Below are positions 1-7,205 of a DNA stretch of 14,790 bases, piece by piece; within the stretch, counting starts at the first letter, position 1; each line of letters opens with the position of its first letter. A model generated the notes under the pieces. It had not been told where the DNA came from, ran no database searches, and saw only the letters and a list, made by a program, of their open reading frames with translations. Origin of the DNA: Gammaproteobacteria bacterium (GTDB lineage Bacteria > Pseudomonadota > Gammaproteobacteria > Steroidobacterales > Steroidobacteraceae); NCBI GenBank assembly GCA_010031985.1, contig RGYP01000016.1, positions 1 to 14,790 on the forward strand, in the 5' to 3' direction. The translations under genes and the position numbers were made by a program.

Positions 1-458
1 TGTGAACAAATAAAGTGGCGATCCTGTCGCTCATCGAGACGATCACCGAACTTAACTCGCAGCTCCTGTCGCAAGCGCCACTCGCCGGGCTCGACGACGA
101 TGATCTTTTCGGGCGCCAATACTTTGCAATCAACCGACAGCGTTTCGGCGATCGAGCGGCAAGCGTCGCCGAGATCGTGATACATCACGCGCAGCCCAGC
201 ACTTTCGAGCTCTGCACGAAAATGCCGCATGGCCGCGAGAAAGATTGCGATGCGCGGGCGACTGACCGCAACCAGCGTCGACTCCTCGAATGCCTCGCAC
301 ATCCAGACCAGATCTTTTTCGGCATCAAAGCCGTCGAATGCCGCCGAGTCGCGGTCGAGTTGATCGCCGAGTACGACGACGAGGTGACGTAATGAGGCCG
401 CGGGCTCTGACTTGCGGCGCCCCTTGGCCCGTGGCGCTTTGCTTGATTTGTCATCCAT
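1..458 (-). CDS. Cryptochrome/photolyase-family protein (FeS-BCP type), N-terminal part only
   Basis: The reading frame is open from an ATG at 458 leftward past the window edge, giving about 152 residues with no stop. After a basic, low-complexity leader of about 23 residues comes LVVVLGDQLD, then an EAFEES segment, IAIFLAAMRHFRAEL, APEKIIVVEPGEWRL and, at the edge, DRHFICS. This order matches the N-terminal alpha/beta (DUF523/photolyase-related) domain of the bacterial photolyases typified by PhrB of Agrobacterium, which repair (6-4) photoproducts with FAD and a 4Fe-4S cluster. The FAD and cluster-binding domain lies outside the window, so function is inferred from family only. An in-frame ATG at 473 is an alternative start. 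Neither start has a clear Shine-Dalgarno sequence. The gene is divergent from the acetyltransferase gene. Confidence 0.85.
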   Translation of the reverse strand, partial: MDDKSSKAPRAKGRRKSEPAASLRHLVVVLGDQLDRDSAAFDGFDAEKDLVWMCEAFEESTLVAVSRPRIAIFLAAMRHFRAELESAGLRVMYHDLGDACRSIAETLSVDCKVLAPEKIIVVEPGEWRLRQELRVKFGDRLDERQDRHFICS

Positions 459-551
459 GACGCCCGCGATCATAGACTGGTCGTGCGGGTTGCGGGGCGC
501 TTTACTCATCGGGCGCTGCGTGGACTACTATCAAGCCCTAGGTACTTGAAC
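459..551. promoter_or_regulatory. Divergent intergenic region between photolyase-like and acetyltransferase genes
   Basis: These 93 bases separate two divergent genes and should hold both promoters. On the + strand TTTACT (501-506) and TACTAT (526-531) could be -35 and -10 elements, but the 19-base spacer is long. On the - strand TATGAT (474-469) resembles a -10 element without a recognisable -35 partner. Both are weak by-eye calls, and I see no clear operator. Confidence 0.25.
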
Positions 552-1103
552 ATGAACCAAACCAACGACCCTCATCCGCGATTGAGCGCACCACTGCGGC
601 TGGAGACTCACAGGCTGGAGCTGCGTGAATTTTGCCTGGCCGACGCGACATTCGTGCTACGTCTGCTCAACGAGCCCTCGTTCATCGAATTCATTGGTGA
701 TCGCGGCGTGCGGACCCTCGCAGATGCCGAGCGCTACCTGCGTGATGGCCCCATGACCAGCTACCGCGCTCATGGACATGGACTACTACGCGTCGGCCTG
801 AAGGGGTCCGATTCTCCGATCGGCATGTGCGGACTCGTAAAGCGCGACACTCTGCCCGAGCCCGACATCGGTTTCGCGCTACTTCCGGAGTATTGGAATC
901 AGGGGTATGTCACCGAAGCGGCGCGGGCAGCTATGGCACATGGGCGGGAGTCCTTGGGTCTGAAGACGATCCTCGGGATCACCTCACCGCACAACGTGCG
1001 GTCGATAACGGTCCTCGGCAAGCTCGGACTCACGTTCCTCGAAGAAAAACCCTTGGGCGACAAGCCGGAGCCGCTGAAGATTTTCGGACTCGCGTTAAAC
1101 TAG
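552..1103 (+). CDS. GNAT family N-acetyltransferase (RimJ/RimL-like)
   Basis: A 183-residue protein of the GNAT superfamily, which transfers an acetyl group from acetyl-CoA to an amine. It opens with the RimJ/RimL-type strand LRLETHRLELREF (about residues 15-27). It carries the acetyl-CoA binding segment YWNQGYVTEAARA (about residues 116-128), followed by the usual SPHNVRSITVLGKLGL signature near the C terminus, where late residues recognise the neighbouring helix. The substrate cannot be told from sequence: it could be a ribosomal protein N terminus or a small molecule. The ATG at 552 is preferred over an in-frame GTG at 483, because the extra 23 residues have no family counterpart. The stop lies 5 bases before the cytochrome b561 start, suggesting co-transcription with the two membrane protein genes downstream. 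Confidence 0.9.
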   Translation: MNQTNDPHPRLSAPLRLETHRLELREFCLADATFVLRLLNEPSFIEFIGDRGVRTLADAERYLRDGPMTSYRAHGHGLLRVGLKGSDSPIGMCGLVKRDTLPEPDIGFALLPEYWNQGYVTEAARAAMAHGRESLGLKTILGITSPHNVRSITVLGKLGLTFLEEKPLGDKPEPLKIFGLALN

Positions 1104-1108
1104 CGGAC

Positions 1109-1654
1109 ATGAACAACCCCCGTTATCACTCCGCTTCCATTTTTCTGCACTGGTTGATGCTCGTCGTGCTGGTTGGCGTTTATGCAGCCATCGAACTTCA
1201 CGAGCTTTTTCCAGACGGCAGCCCGACTTACGAACTCTTCGAAAACTGGCATTTTATGCTCGGACTCACGGTGTTCGCGCTAGTGTTAGCAAGACTCGTG
1301 CTGCGCCTGCGCTACGCCGCGCCACCGATCACGCCCGCTCCGCCCAAGTGGCAGCAATCGCTGTCGCGTCTCGGTCACGGCCTGCTCTATGCACTCATGA
1401 TCGGCATGCCCATCGGCGGCTGGTTGATGCTCAGCGCCAAGGGAGAAACTATCCCCTTTTACGGTCTGACTTTGCCGCCACTCGTTGCACCGAACGAGGA
1501 GCTTGCTGAACTGATCGAAGAAATCCACGAGACCGTCGGCACAGCAGGCTACTACCTGATCGCACTGCACACGCTCGCCGGGCTTGCGCACCACTATTTG
1601 CTGCGCGACAACACCCTGCAGCGCATGCTCCCTTGGTCGACCAAGCGCTCTTGA
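1109..1654 (+). CDS. Cytochrome b561 (CybB-type di-haem membrane cytochrome)
   Basis: A 181-residue integral membrane protein of the bacterial cytochrome b561 family, which passes electrons between the quinone pool and partner proteins through two b haems. Four hydrophobic segments are visible, at about residues 10-30, 47-66, 88-110 and 145-165. The four expected haem-ligand histidines are all present: His14 (FLHWLM), His48 (NWHFML), His140 (EIHETVG) and His154 (ALHTLAG). The length matches the family (about 175-185). The start is the ATG 5 bases after the acetyltransferase stop; the frame is open further upstream, but that part is antiparallel to nothing and lies inside the acetyltransferase gene. 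It probably forms a short operon with that gene and the YqhA-type gene downstream. The electron partner is unknown. Confidence 0.93.
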   Translation: MNNPRYHSASIFLHWLMLVVLVGVYAAIELHELFPDGSPTYELFENWHFMLGLTVFALVLARLVLRLRYAAPPITPAPPKWQQSLSRLGHGLLYALMIGMPIGGWLMLSAKGETIPFYGLTLPPLVAPNEELAELIEEIHETVGTAGYYLIALHTLAGLAHHYLLRDNTLQRMLPWSTKRS

Positions 1655-1667
1655 TCGGTTACTCATC

Positions 1668-2171
1668 ATGATCGAAAAAGCCATCGAAAGACTTTTGTTT
1701 GCCTGCCGCTGGTTGCTGGCCCCGCTTTACCTCGGTCTTGCACTCGCACTGATCGCGCTGGGCATTAAGTTTTTCCAGGAAGCGTTTCACGTCGTGATAA
1801 CCATCGGCACCCTGGCCGAAGATCAGTTGGTGCTGATCGTGCTGACGCTGATCGACATCGTGCTCGTCGGCAGCCTGATCGTGATGGTGATGTTCTCGGG
1901 CTACGAAAACTTCGTCTCACGGATCGACATCGCCGGCGAATCCGAGAAGCTCGGTTGGCTCGGCAAGCTCGACGCGGGCACCCTGAAACTCAAGGTGGCC
2001 GCGTCGATCGTTGCCATTTCGTCCATTCACCTGCTGAAGGTCTTCATGGACGTAAAGACCATTCCGAACGACAAAATTCTTTGGTATGTCGTTCTGCACC
2101 TGACCTTCGTGGTCTCGGCGCTGCTGCTCGGCGTCCTCGACCGCATGTCGTTCGCCGACAAGCGGCCGTAG
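1668..2171 (+). CDS. YqhA/UPF0114 family membrane protein (TIGR00645)
   Basis: A 167-residue inner membrane protein of the UPF0114 (YqhA) family, whose function is not established. Four membrane segments are predicted at about residues 12-34, 53-77, 107-127 and 136-156. The family hallmark MFSGYENFVSRI (residues 75-86) follows the second segment, and the ASIVAISSIHLLKVF stretch lies in the third. It starts at an ATG 13 bases after the cytochrome b561 stop, without an obvious Shine-Dalgarno sequence, so translation may be coupled. The pairing with a b-type cytochrome hints at a role in the membrane or in redox balance, but this is inference from neighbourhood only. Confidence 0.92.
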   Translation: MIEKAIERLLFACRWLLAPLYLGLALALIALGIKFFQEAFHVVITIGTLAEDQLVLIVLTLIDIVLVGSLIVMVMFSGYENFVSRIDIAGESEKLGWLGKLDAGTLKLKVAASIVAISSIHLLKVFMDVKTIPNDKILWYVVLHLTFVVSALLLGVLDRMSFADKRP

Positions 2172-2200
2172 CCGTCACGGCCTCGGCCGTTCTTATTTCT
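2164..2200 (+). terminator. Possible weak terminator after the YqhA-type gene
   Basis: GGCCGT (2164-2169) pairs with ACGGCC (2177-2182) around a 7-base loop that contains the end of the YqhA-type stop codon. A T-rich stretch with interruptions follows at 2190-2200. The stem is only 6 base pairs and the T-run is broken and displaced, so this is a weak candidate. It sits at the convergent end of the rightward trio and the bTHX gene. Confidence 0.3.
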
Positions 2201-2315
2201 TGGTGCTGCGCTTGGCAGCGCGCTTTTTGGCGCGGGCCGGATCCTTGGGACGGGTCTTGCCGAAAGAACCCTGATAAATCTTGCCGCGACGACTTCTGCT
2301 GTCACCCTTGCCCAT
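2193..2315 (-). CDS. Small ribosomal subunit protein bTHX
   Basis: A 40-codon gene read leftward from the ATG at 2315. The protein starts MGKGDSRSRRGKIYQGSFGK and continues TRPKDPARAKKRAAKRSTKK. The pattern MGKGD-(K/S)-(R/T)-(S)RRGKI-(W/Y)-G(T/S)-(Y/F)GK-(T/S)RP is the signature of the bTHX/Thx ribosomal protein, which sits in the head of the 30S subunit and stabilises rRNA. The strongly basic tail fits an RNA-binding role. A Shine-Dalgarno GGAG lies 8 bases before the start. It follows the oxidoreductase beta-subunit gene by 57 bases, which contain a small terminator-like hairpin, so it may have its own promoter or be a read-through product. It is easily missed because of its size. Confidence 0.9.
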   Translation of the reverse strand: MGKGDSRSRRGKIYQGSFGKTRPKDPARAKKRAAKRSTKK

Positions 2316-2331
2316 CTCTTCGACTCCGCTG

Positions 2332-2352
2332 AAAACGGCGATCCATTCGCCG
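2332..2352 (-). terminator. Terminator-like hairpin between the oxidoreductase beta gene and bTHX
   Basis: On the - strand CGGCGA (2352-2347) pairs with TCGCCG (2341-2336) around a 5-base loop, followed directly by TTTT (2335-2332). The stem is short but GC-rich and placed 21 bases after the beta-subunit stop. It could end or attenuate the oxidoreductase operon before the bTHX gene. Confidence 0.4.
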
Positions 2353-2372
2353 GGGGCGCAAGTTTAGGCCAG

Positions 2373-3431
2373 TCAGCGGTAACGCGCCATCAACTTGCCG
2401 AGCTGCTTGGAGCCCGGATTGAGACGTTCGAACGGCAACTGGTTCAACGGCAGCTCGGGCGTCCGGTTGAGGGCGTGGAATTCGGTGTCTTGCGTCGGCC
2501 GGCAATGCAGCAAGCCCGTGAGGTATTCACCCTTGGCGATATGTTGCTGCACGTAGTCGTGCGCATGCAGTTCGTCGGTCGGATCGTAGTCTTCGGCAAG
2601 CTTGCGCAGCACCACGCGGCTGCCGTCGTGCAGCATCACGGGCACGGCTTCGCCCGCAGCATAGTCGGTCGCAATCTCTTTTTTGAAGGGTACGAAGTCC
2701 GCCTCGACGACCGGCTCGTAATGCTCGCGGGTGAAGGCGTAGCTCTTGGTCGAGCCGTCGTGATCATTGAACGTCACGCAGGGTGAGAGCACGTCGATCA
2801 GGGCAAAACCGGGATATTTGAGCCCCGCCTGGATGAGCGGCACGAGTTGCGCCTTGTCGCCCGAGAAACTGCGCGCCACGAAGCCCGCGCCGAGGTTCAT
2901 GGCGAGCAACACCGGGTCGATCGGCGGCTGTTGGTTGACCTCACCTTTCTTGGCTTTGGTACCGATGTCGGCCGACGCCGAGAATTGTCCCTTGGTAAGT
3001 CCGTACACGCCGTTGTTTTCGATGATGTACAGCATGTTCACGTTACGACGGATCGCGTGACAAAACTGCCCGAGACCGATCGACAACGAGTCGCCGTCGC
3101 CGGAAATGCCGATGTAGTAGAGGTCGCGGTTGGCCGCATTGGCGCCCATCGCGATCGAGGGCATACGACCGTGAACGGAGTTGAAGCCGTGACCGCCGCT
3201 GACGAAGTAGGCCGTGGTCTTCGAGGAGCAGCCGATGCCCGAAAGCTTGACCAGATTTTCCGGGCGCATCGAGATGCCCCAGCACGCCTCGATGATGGCG
3301 GCGGTGATCGAGTCGTGGCCGCATCCCGCACACAGCGTCGACAACGCGCCCTCGTATTCGCGACGAGTCAGGCCGAGCTCGTTCCGCGGCAGCGAAGGAT
3401 GGGCGATCTTCGGTTTGGGGATGAACGTCAT
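2373..3431 (-). CDS. korB: 2-oxoacid:acceptor oxidoreductase, beta (TPP-binding) subunit
   Basis: A 352-residue beta subunit of the 2-oxoacid:ferredoxin oxidoreductase superfamily, which oxidatively decarboxylates a 2-oxoacid to an acyl-CoA using thiamine diphosphate and an iron-sulfur cluster. The TPP signature GDGDSLSIG (111-119) with IIENNGVYGLTKGQ (136-149) is intact. Four cysteines placed as in families with a beta-subunit 4Fe-4S cluster are visible: Cys34 and Cys37 (CAGCGH), Cys68 (GIGCSS) and Cys218 (LSPCVT). It begins with an ATGA overlap with the alpha-subunit stop, and GGAG lies 7 bases before its ATG, so the two are translationally coupled. The family best fits 2-oxoglutarate or a related oxoacid as substrate, but this is not proved by sequence. 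Confidence 0.93.
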   Translation of the reverse strand: MTFIPKPKIAHPSLPRNELGLTRREYEGALSTLCAGCGHDSITAAIIEACWGISMRPENLVKLSGIGCSSKTTAYFVSGGHGFNSVHGRMPSIAMGANAANRDLYYIGISGDGDSLSIGLGQFCHAIRRNVNMLYIIENNGVYGLTKGQFSASADIGTKAKKGEVNQQPPIDPVLLAMNLGAGFVARSFSGDKAQLVPLIQAGLKYPGFALIDVLSPCVTFNDHDGSTKSYAFTREHYEPVVEADFVPFKKEIATDYAAGEAVPVMLHDGSRVVLRKLAEDYDPTDELHAHDYVQQHIAKGEYLTGLLHCRPTQDTEFHALNRTPELPLNQLPFERLNPGSKQLGKLMARYR

Positions 3432-5260
3432 GACACCACTCCGGAGACGGCACGACGACCTTCGAGCAGGTCACCGAGCACGCCGTCGACGATGAATTTT
3501 GATGACACGGGCAAGCCGCTGTAATGCAGCAACGAGCGCAGCTTCGCTTTGTCGACCCGCGTCTCGAGCGTCAACAGCGACTTGAGTTGGGCATCGCGAT
3601 TTTGCTCGACCACGTAGATGATCTCGTGATCGGCGAGGAACTTTTCGACCTCTTCGCTGAACGGGAAACCGCGTACTCGCATGTAATCGAGATGCACGCC
3701 TCGCGAGGCGATCACATCGAGGGCCTCGCGCACCGCGCCATCGCAGCTGCCGATCGACACGATCGCCGCCTTGGCCTTGCCATCTCCTTCGATCACGGGG
3801 CGCGGCACGTGGCGCTTGGCCGTGGCGAATTTACGCAGCAGACGATCGAGCACCAGCTGGTACTCCGCCGAATCTTCGGTGTAGGTCCCGAACTGGGTAT
3901 GGCCGGATCCGCGGGTGAAATACGCGCCCTTCGGATGTACGCCGGGGAAAGTACGATAGGGAATTCCGTCTTCATCCTTGTCGAGATAGCGGTAGAACTT
4001 CTCGATCTTTTCGAGCTCGGCCTTGCCGAGCACCTTGCCTCGATCCGGTCGATAGTTGTCGTCCCACACCAGATCGCGACACATCCAATCGTTCATGCCG
4101 ATGTCGAGGTCGAGCATCACGAGCACGGGCGTTTGCAGCCGTTCGGCCAGATCGAAGGCCTGCACCGCCATGTAGAAACACTCTTCCGGATTCGCTGGAT
4201 AGAGGCAAACGTGTTTGGTGTCACCGTGCGAGGCGTAGGCAGCCGAGATCAGATCGCACTGCTGCGTCCGCGTCGGCATGCCCGTGGACGGCCCGACGCG
4301 CTGCACGTCGAACAGCACCGCCGGTACTTCTGCGTAATAGGCCAGTCCCAAAAACTCGCTCATCAAGGACACGCCCGGGCCCGAGGTGGCGGTGAACGAG
4401 CGCGCACCATTCCAATTTGCACCGAGCACCATGCCGATGGCAGCCAGTTCGTCTTCGGCCTGGATGAACGCAAAGTTGGCGCGGCCGGTCTCGGGATCGA
4501 TCCGCGTTTTGTCGGCAAAATTTTTGAAGGCGTCCATCAACGAAGTGGACGGCGTGATCGGATACCACGCGGCGACGGTTGCACCGGCATAGACGCAGCC
4601 GAGTGCGGCTGCGGTGTTGCCATCGATCATGATATGACCGCTGGTCTTGTCCATTTTTTCGACACACAGCGGCAGCGGACAGCTGAAATTCGCCTTGGCG
4701 TAGTCATAACCCAACTGGATCGCCTGCATGTTCGACTCGACCAATGCCGGTTTCTTCGCATAGGTCTCTGCCAGCAGTTCGCGGATGCGCGCCACGTCCA
4801 GATCGAGCAGGGCTGCAAGCACGCCCGCATAGCAGATGTTCTTCATCAGAATGCGCGTCCGCACTCCTTTGAAGTTTTCGTTGCACAGACGCGCGAGTGG
4901 CACACCGAGCACGGTGACGTCGTCGCGCTTCAATAGCGCCGGTCGCGGCCAAGTCGAGTCGTAGATCAGATATCCGCCCGGCGCAACGTCGCGCACGTCG
5001 CGGGCGTAGGTCTCCGCGTTCATGGCGACCATGATGTCGACTTTGCCCGAGCGCGCGACGTAGCCATCTTTCGAAATGCGGATCTCGTACCACGTCGGCA
5101 GCCCCTGGATGTTCGATGGGAAGTAGTTCTTGCCCATCACCGGGATACCGCTGCGGAAGATCGACTTCATGAGCAGCGTGTTGGCGCTCGCCGAGCCCGT
5201 GCCATTGACGGTGGCGATCTTGATGACGAAATCATTGACGCGGGAGGGCGCAGCGGACAT
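3428..5260 (-). CDS. korA: 2-oxoacid:acceptor oxidoreductase, fused gamma-alpha subunit
   Basis: A 610-residue subunit that joins two domains found separately in some archaeal enzymes. Residues about 8-190 form the gamma (POR) domain, with KIATVNGTGSASAN near the start and a VDIMVAMNAETYARDV core. Residues about 210-600 form the alpha domain, which starts with the pyrimidine-binding AWYPITPSTSLMDAF (231-245), then AEDELAAIGMVLGAN and TSGPGVSLMSEFLGL. The length fits KorA-type fused subunits. The ATG at 5260 has GGAG 9 bases upstream and follows the previous gene by 23 bases; the frame runs open to 5380, but that part overlaps the upstream gene. It contains no ferredoxin-like cluster domain, so electrons presumably pass to the cluster in the beta subunit and then to the upstream-encoded flavoprotein. 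Confidence 0.93.
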   Translation of the reverse strand: MSAAPSRVNDFVIKIATVNGTGSASANTLLMKSIFRSGIPVMGKNYFPSNIQGLPTWYEIRISKDGYVARSGKVDIMVAMNAETYARDVRDVAPGGYLIYDSTWPRPALLKRDDVTVLGVPLARLCNENFKGVRTRILMKNICYAGVLAALLDLDVARIRELLAETYAKKPALVESNMQAIQLGYDYAKANFSCPLPLCVEKMDKTSGHIMIDGNTAAALGCVYAGATVAAWYPITPSTSLMDAFKNFADKTRIDPETGRANFAFIQAEDELAAIGMVLGANWNGARSFTATSGPGVSLMSEFLGLAYYAEVPAVLFDVQRVGPSTGMPTRTQQCDLISAAYASHGDTKHVCLYPANPEECFYMAVQAFDLAERLQTPVLVMLDLDIGMNDWMCRDLVWDDNYRPDRGKVLGKAELEKIEKFYRYLDKDEDGIPYRTFPGVHPKGAYFTRGSGHTQFGTYTEDSAEYQLVLDRLLRKFATAKRHVPRPVIEGDGKAKAAIVSIGSCDGAVREALDVIASRGVHLDYMRVRGFPFSEEVEKFLADHEIIYVVEQNRDAQLKSLLTLETRVDKAKLRSLLHYSGLPVSSKFIVDGVLGDLLEGRRAVSGVVS

Positions 5261-5283
5261 CGGCAAGGTCTCCGTTCGCGAGC

Positions 5284-7080
5284 TTAAAGAGTGGCAGTGG
5301 CGGGCTGATCGACGGCATGCGGCCATTTCACCCAGGACTTCTGCATGTCCCAGGCGGCCGTCGGACAGCGTTCGGCACACAGGCCGCAGTGCACGCAGAC
5401 GTCCTCGTCCTTGACCATCACGCGTCCGGTGAACTTCAGCGGCGTGCTCACGTACAGCGCCTGCGTGACGTTCTTTGCCGGTGCCTTCAAGCGGGTACGC
5501 AAATCGTCCTCGCTGCCATCCGGCGTCATGGTGAGGCAGTCAACCGGACAGATGTCGATACAGGCATCACACTCGATGCACAGCTTGGCTTCGAAAATCG
5601 TCTGCACGTCGCAGTTGAGGCAACGCTGCACTTCTTCGGCGGCCTGCTCGGCGGTGAAGCCCAGCTCGACCTCGATGTTGATTTTCTTGAACCGCTCTTT
5701 GAGCGAAACATGTGGCACCAGGCGCCGCTCGGCGGCGCTGTAATCGTTGGCGTACGACCACTCGTGCATGCCCATCTTGCGACTCTGCAAGTTGACGCCC
5801 GGAGCCATGCGGTCGGCGACCGACTTGCCCTGACAGTGCCGATGGATGGAGATGGCCGCCTGATGACCGTGCTCGACCGACCAGATGATGTTCTTGGGCC
5901 CGAATGCCGCATCACCTCCAAAGAAAACACCAGCGCGGGTGCTTTCGAAGGTGGTGGCGTCGACCTTGGGTACGTCCCACTTGTCGAACTCGATGCCTAA
6001 ATCGCGCTCGATCCACGGGAACGCGTTTTCCTGGCCGATGGCGAGGATCACGTCATCGGCGGCATGGAACTCCTCGCCGGCAATACGCTCGGCCGTGATA
6101 CGCCCGCGCGCGTCGATGTCGTATTCCATCACCTCGAAGATCATGCCCTTGAGACGACCGCCCTCGATCACGAAACTCTTGGGCGAGCGGTTGATGATGA
6201 TCTCGACGCTTTCCGCTTCGGCATCCTCGAGTTCCCACTCCGAGGCTTTGAAGAACTGACGTGGCTTGCGTGCCATCACTTTCACGCTCTTGGCGCCTAG
6301 GCGCAGCGAACTGCGGCAGCAATCCATGGCGGTATTGCCGACACCGATGATGAGCACGTTCTGGCCGACCGACTTCACGTGATCGAAGGCGATCGACTCG
6401 AGCCAGGAAATACCGATGTGGATGTTGGCGGCGCCCTCCTGACGACCCGGTAGCGAAAGCTCTTTGCCTTTGGGCGCACCGGAGCCGACGAATATCGCAT
6501 CGAAACCGCCCTCATCGAGCAGCTTGCGCATCGACTCGATGCGATGACCGAGACGCAGGTCGACCCCCATGTCGACGATCGCACCGATTTCCTCGTCGAG
6601 CACGTCGGCCGGCAAGCGAAACGAGGGGATGTTGGTGCGCATCAAGCCGCCAGCCGTCGCGAATTGCTCGAAGATGGTGACTTCGTAGCCGAGCGGCATC
6701 AGATCGTTGGCTACCGTGAGCGAAGCACAACCAGCGCCGATGCAAGCGATGCGTTTGCCATTTTTTTGAGTGGGGATCGGCGGCAGAAGATCGCGGAATT
6801 CGTCCTTGTGATCGGCAGCCACGCGCTTCAGACGACAGATGGCGACCGGTTTCTGTTCGACGCGGCCGCGACGACAGGCGGGTTCGCAGGGACGGTCGCA
6901 GACCCGACCCAGCACCCCGGGGAATACGTTGGAACGCCGATTCACCATGTAGGCATCGGTGAACCGTCCTTGGGCAATCAGCCGGATGTACTCCGGTACA
7001 TCGGTGTGGGCAGGACACGCCCACTGGCAATCCACGACCTTGTGAAAATAGTCTGGATGCGAGGAATCCGTCGCCGCCAT
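5284..7080 (-). CDS. GltD-like FAD/NAD(P) oxidoreductase with two C-terminal 4Fe-4S motifs, electron-transfer subunit of the 2-oxoacid oxidoreductase
   Basis: A 598-residue protein resembling the glutamate synthase small subunit (GltD) family with an added ferredoxin domain. The N-terminal iron-sulfur region has Cys18, Cys22, Cys61, Cys65, Cys69 and Cys82. An FAD-binding IACIGAGCASLTVA follows at 111-124. A second nucleotide site, LIIGVGNTAMD (243-253), is followed by MARKPRQ (269-275), whose arginines favour NADP. The FAD C-terminal motif is GVFFGGDAAFGP (384-395). The C-terminal domain has two 4Fe-4S signatures: CIECDACIDICP (501-512) and CVHCGLCAERCP (562-573). It is the first gene of the cluster, 23 bases before the fused subunit. 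It most likely links 2-oxoacid oxidation to NAD(P) reduction or the reverse; it resembles KorC of Thauera as I recall it, but I cannot verify the match. Confidence 0.9.
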   Translation of the reverse strand: MAATDSSHPDYFHKVVDCQWACPAHTDVPEYIRLIAQGRFTDAYMVNRRSNVFPGVLGRVCDRPCEPACRRGRVEQKPVAICRLKRVAADHKDEFRDLLPPIPTQKNGKRIACIGAGCASLTVANDLMPLGYEVTIFEQFATAGGLMRTNIPSFRLPADVLDEEIGAIVDMGVDLRLGHRIESMRKLLDEGGFDAIFVGSGAPKGKELSLPGRQEGAANIHIGISWLESIAFDHVKSVGQNVLIIGVGNTAMDCCRSSLRLGAKSVKVMARKPRQFFKASEWELEDAEAESVEIIINRSPKSFVIEGGRLKGMIFEVMEYDIDARGRITAERIAGEEFHAADDVILAIGQENAFPWIERDLGIEFDKWDVPKVDATTFESTRAGVFFGGDAAFGPKNIIWSVEHGHQAAISIHRHCQGKSVADRMAPGVNLQSRKMGMHEWSYANDYSAAERRLVPHVSLKERFKKINIEVELGFTAEQAAEEVQRCLNCDVQTIFEAKLCIECDACIDICPVDCLTMTPDGSEDDLRTRLKAPAKNVTQALYVSTPLKFTGRVMVKDEDVCVHCGLCAERCPTAAWDMQKSWVKWPHAVDQPATATL

Positions 7081-7118
7081 TGAACCCCCGTTCTAGTCAG
7101 TCAACCGCCCGTCCCCCG

Positions 7119-7147
7119 AGTATCCAACCGCCTCATGCAAATGTCAC
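7119..7147 (-). promoter_or_regulatory. Candidate sigma-70 promoter for the 2-oxoacid oxidoreductase operon
   Basis: On the - strand GTGACA (7147-7142, 5 of 6 matches to TTGACA) and GATACT (7124-7119, 4 of 6 to TATAAT) are separated by exactly 17 bases. Transcription would begin near 7112, leaving a leader of about 32 bases before the ATG at 7080. This is a by-eye prediction. Confidence 0.42.
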
Positions 7148-7149
7148 CG

Positions 7150-7177
7150 TGAACAGGACATGGACGACGGGTACGAT
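7150..7177 (+). promoter_or_regulatory. Candidate sigma-70 promoter for the DUF971 gene
   Basis: TGAACA (7150-7155, 4 of 6 matches to the -35 consensus) and TACGAT (7172-7177, 4 of 6 to the -10 consensus) are 16 bases apart. A start near 7184 would leave about 22 bases before the ATG at 7206. It is back to back with the leftward candidate promoter. Confidence 0.32.
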
Positions 7178-7205
7178 GCTGCCTTCTCCACCCCATGGAA
7201 CACGC

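Noticed and set aside
15..392. 125-codon rightward frame at the left edge
   Set aside because: It is antisense to the photolyase-family frame, which has clear family motifs; the translated product shows no recognisable domain.
483..551. Upstream GTG start extending the acetyltransferase by 23 residues
   Set aside because: The extension has no family counterpart and would occupy the only promoter space; ATG 552 gives a normal-length GNAT protein.
3524..4936. 470-codon rightward frame opposite the fused gamma-alpha subunit gene
   Set aside because: A long open antisense frame is expected in GC-rich coding DNA; it is rich in His, Arg and Gly from antisense codons and shows no domain.
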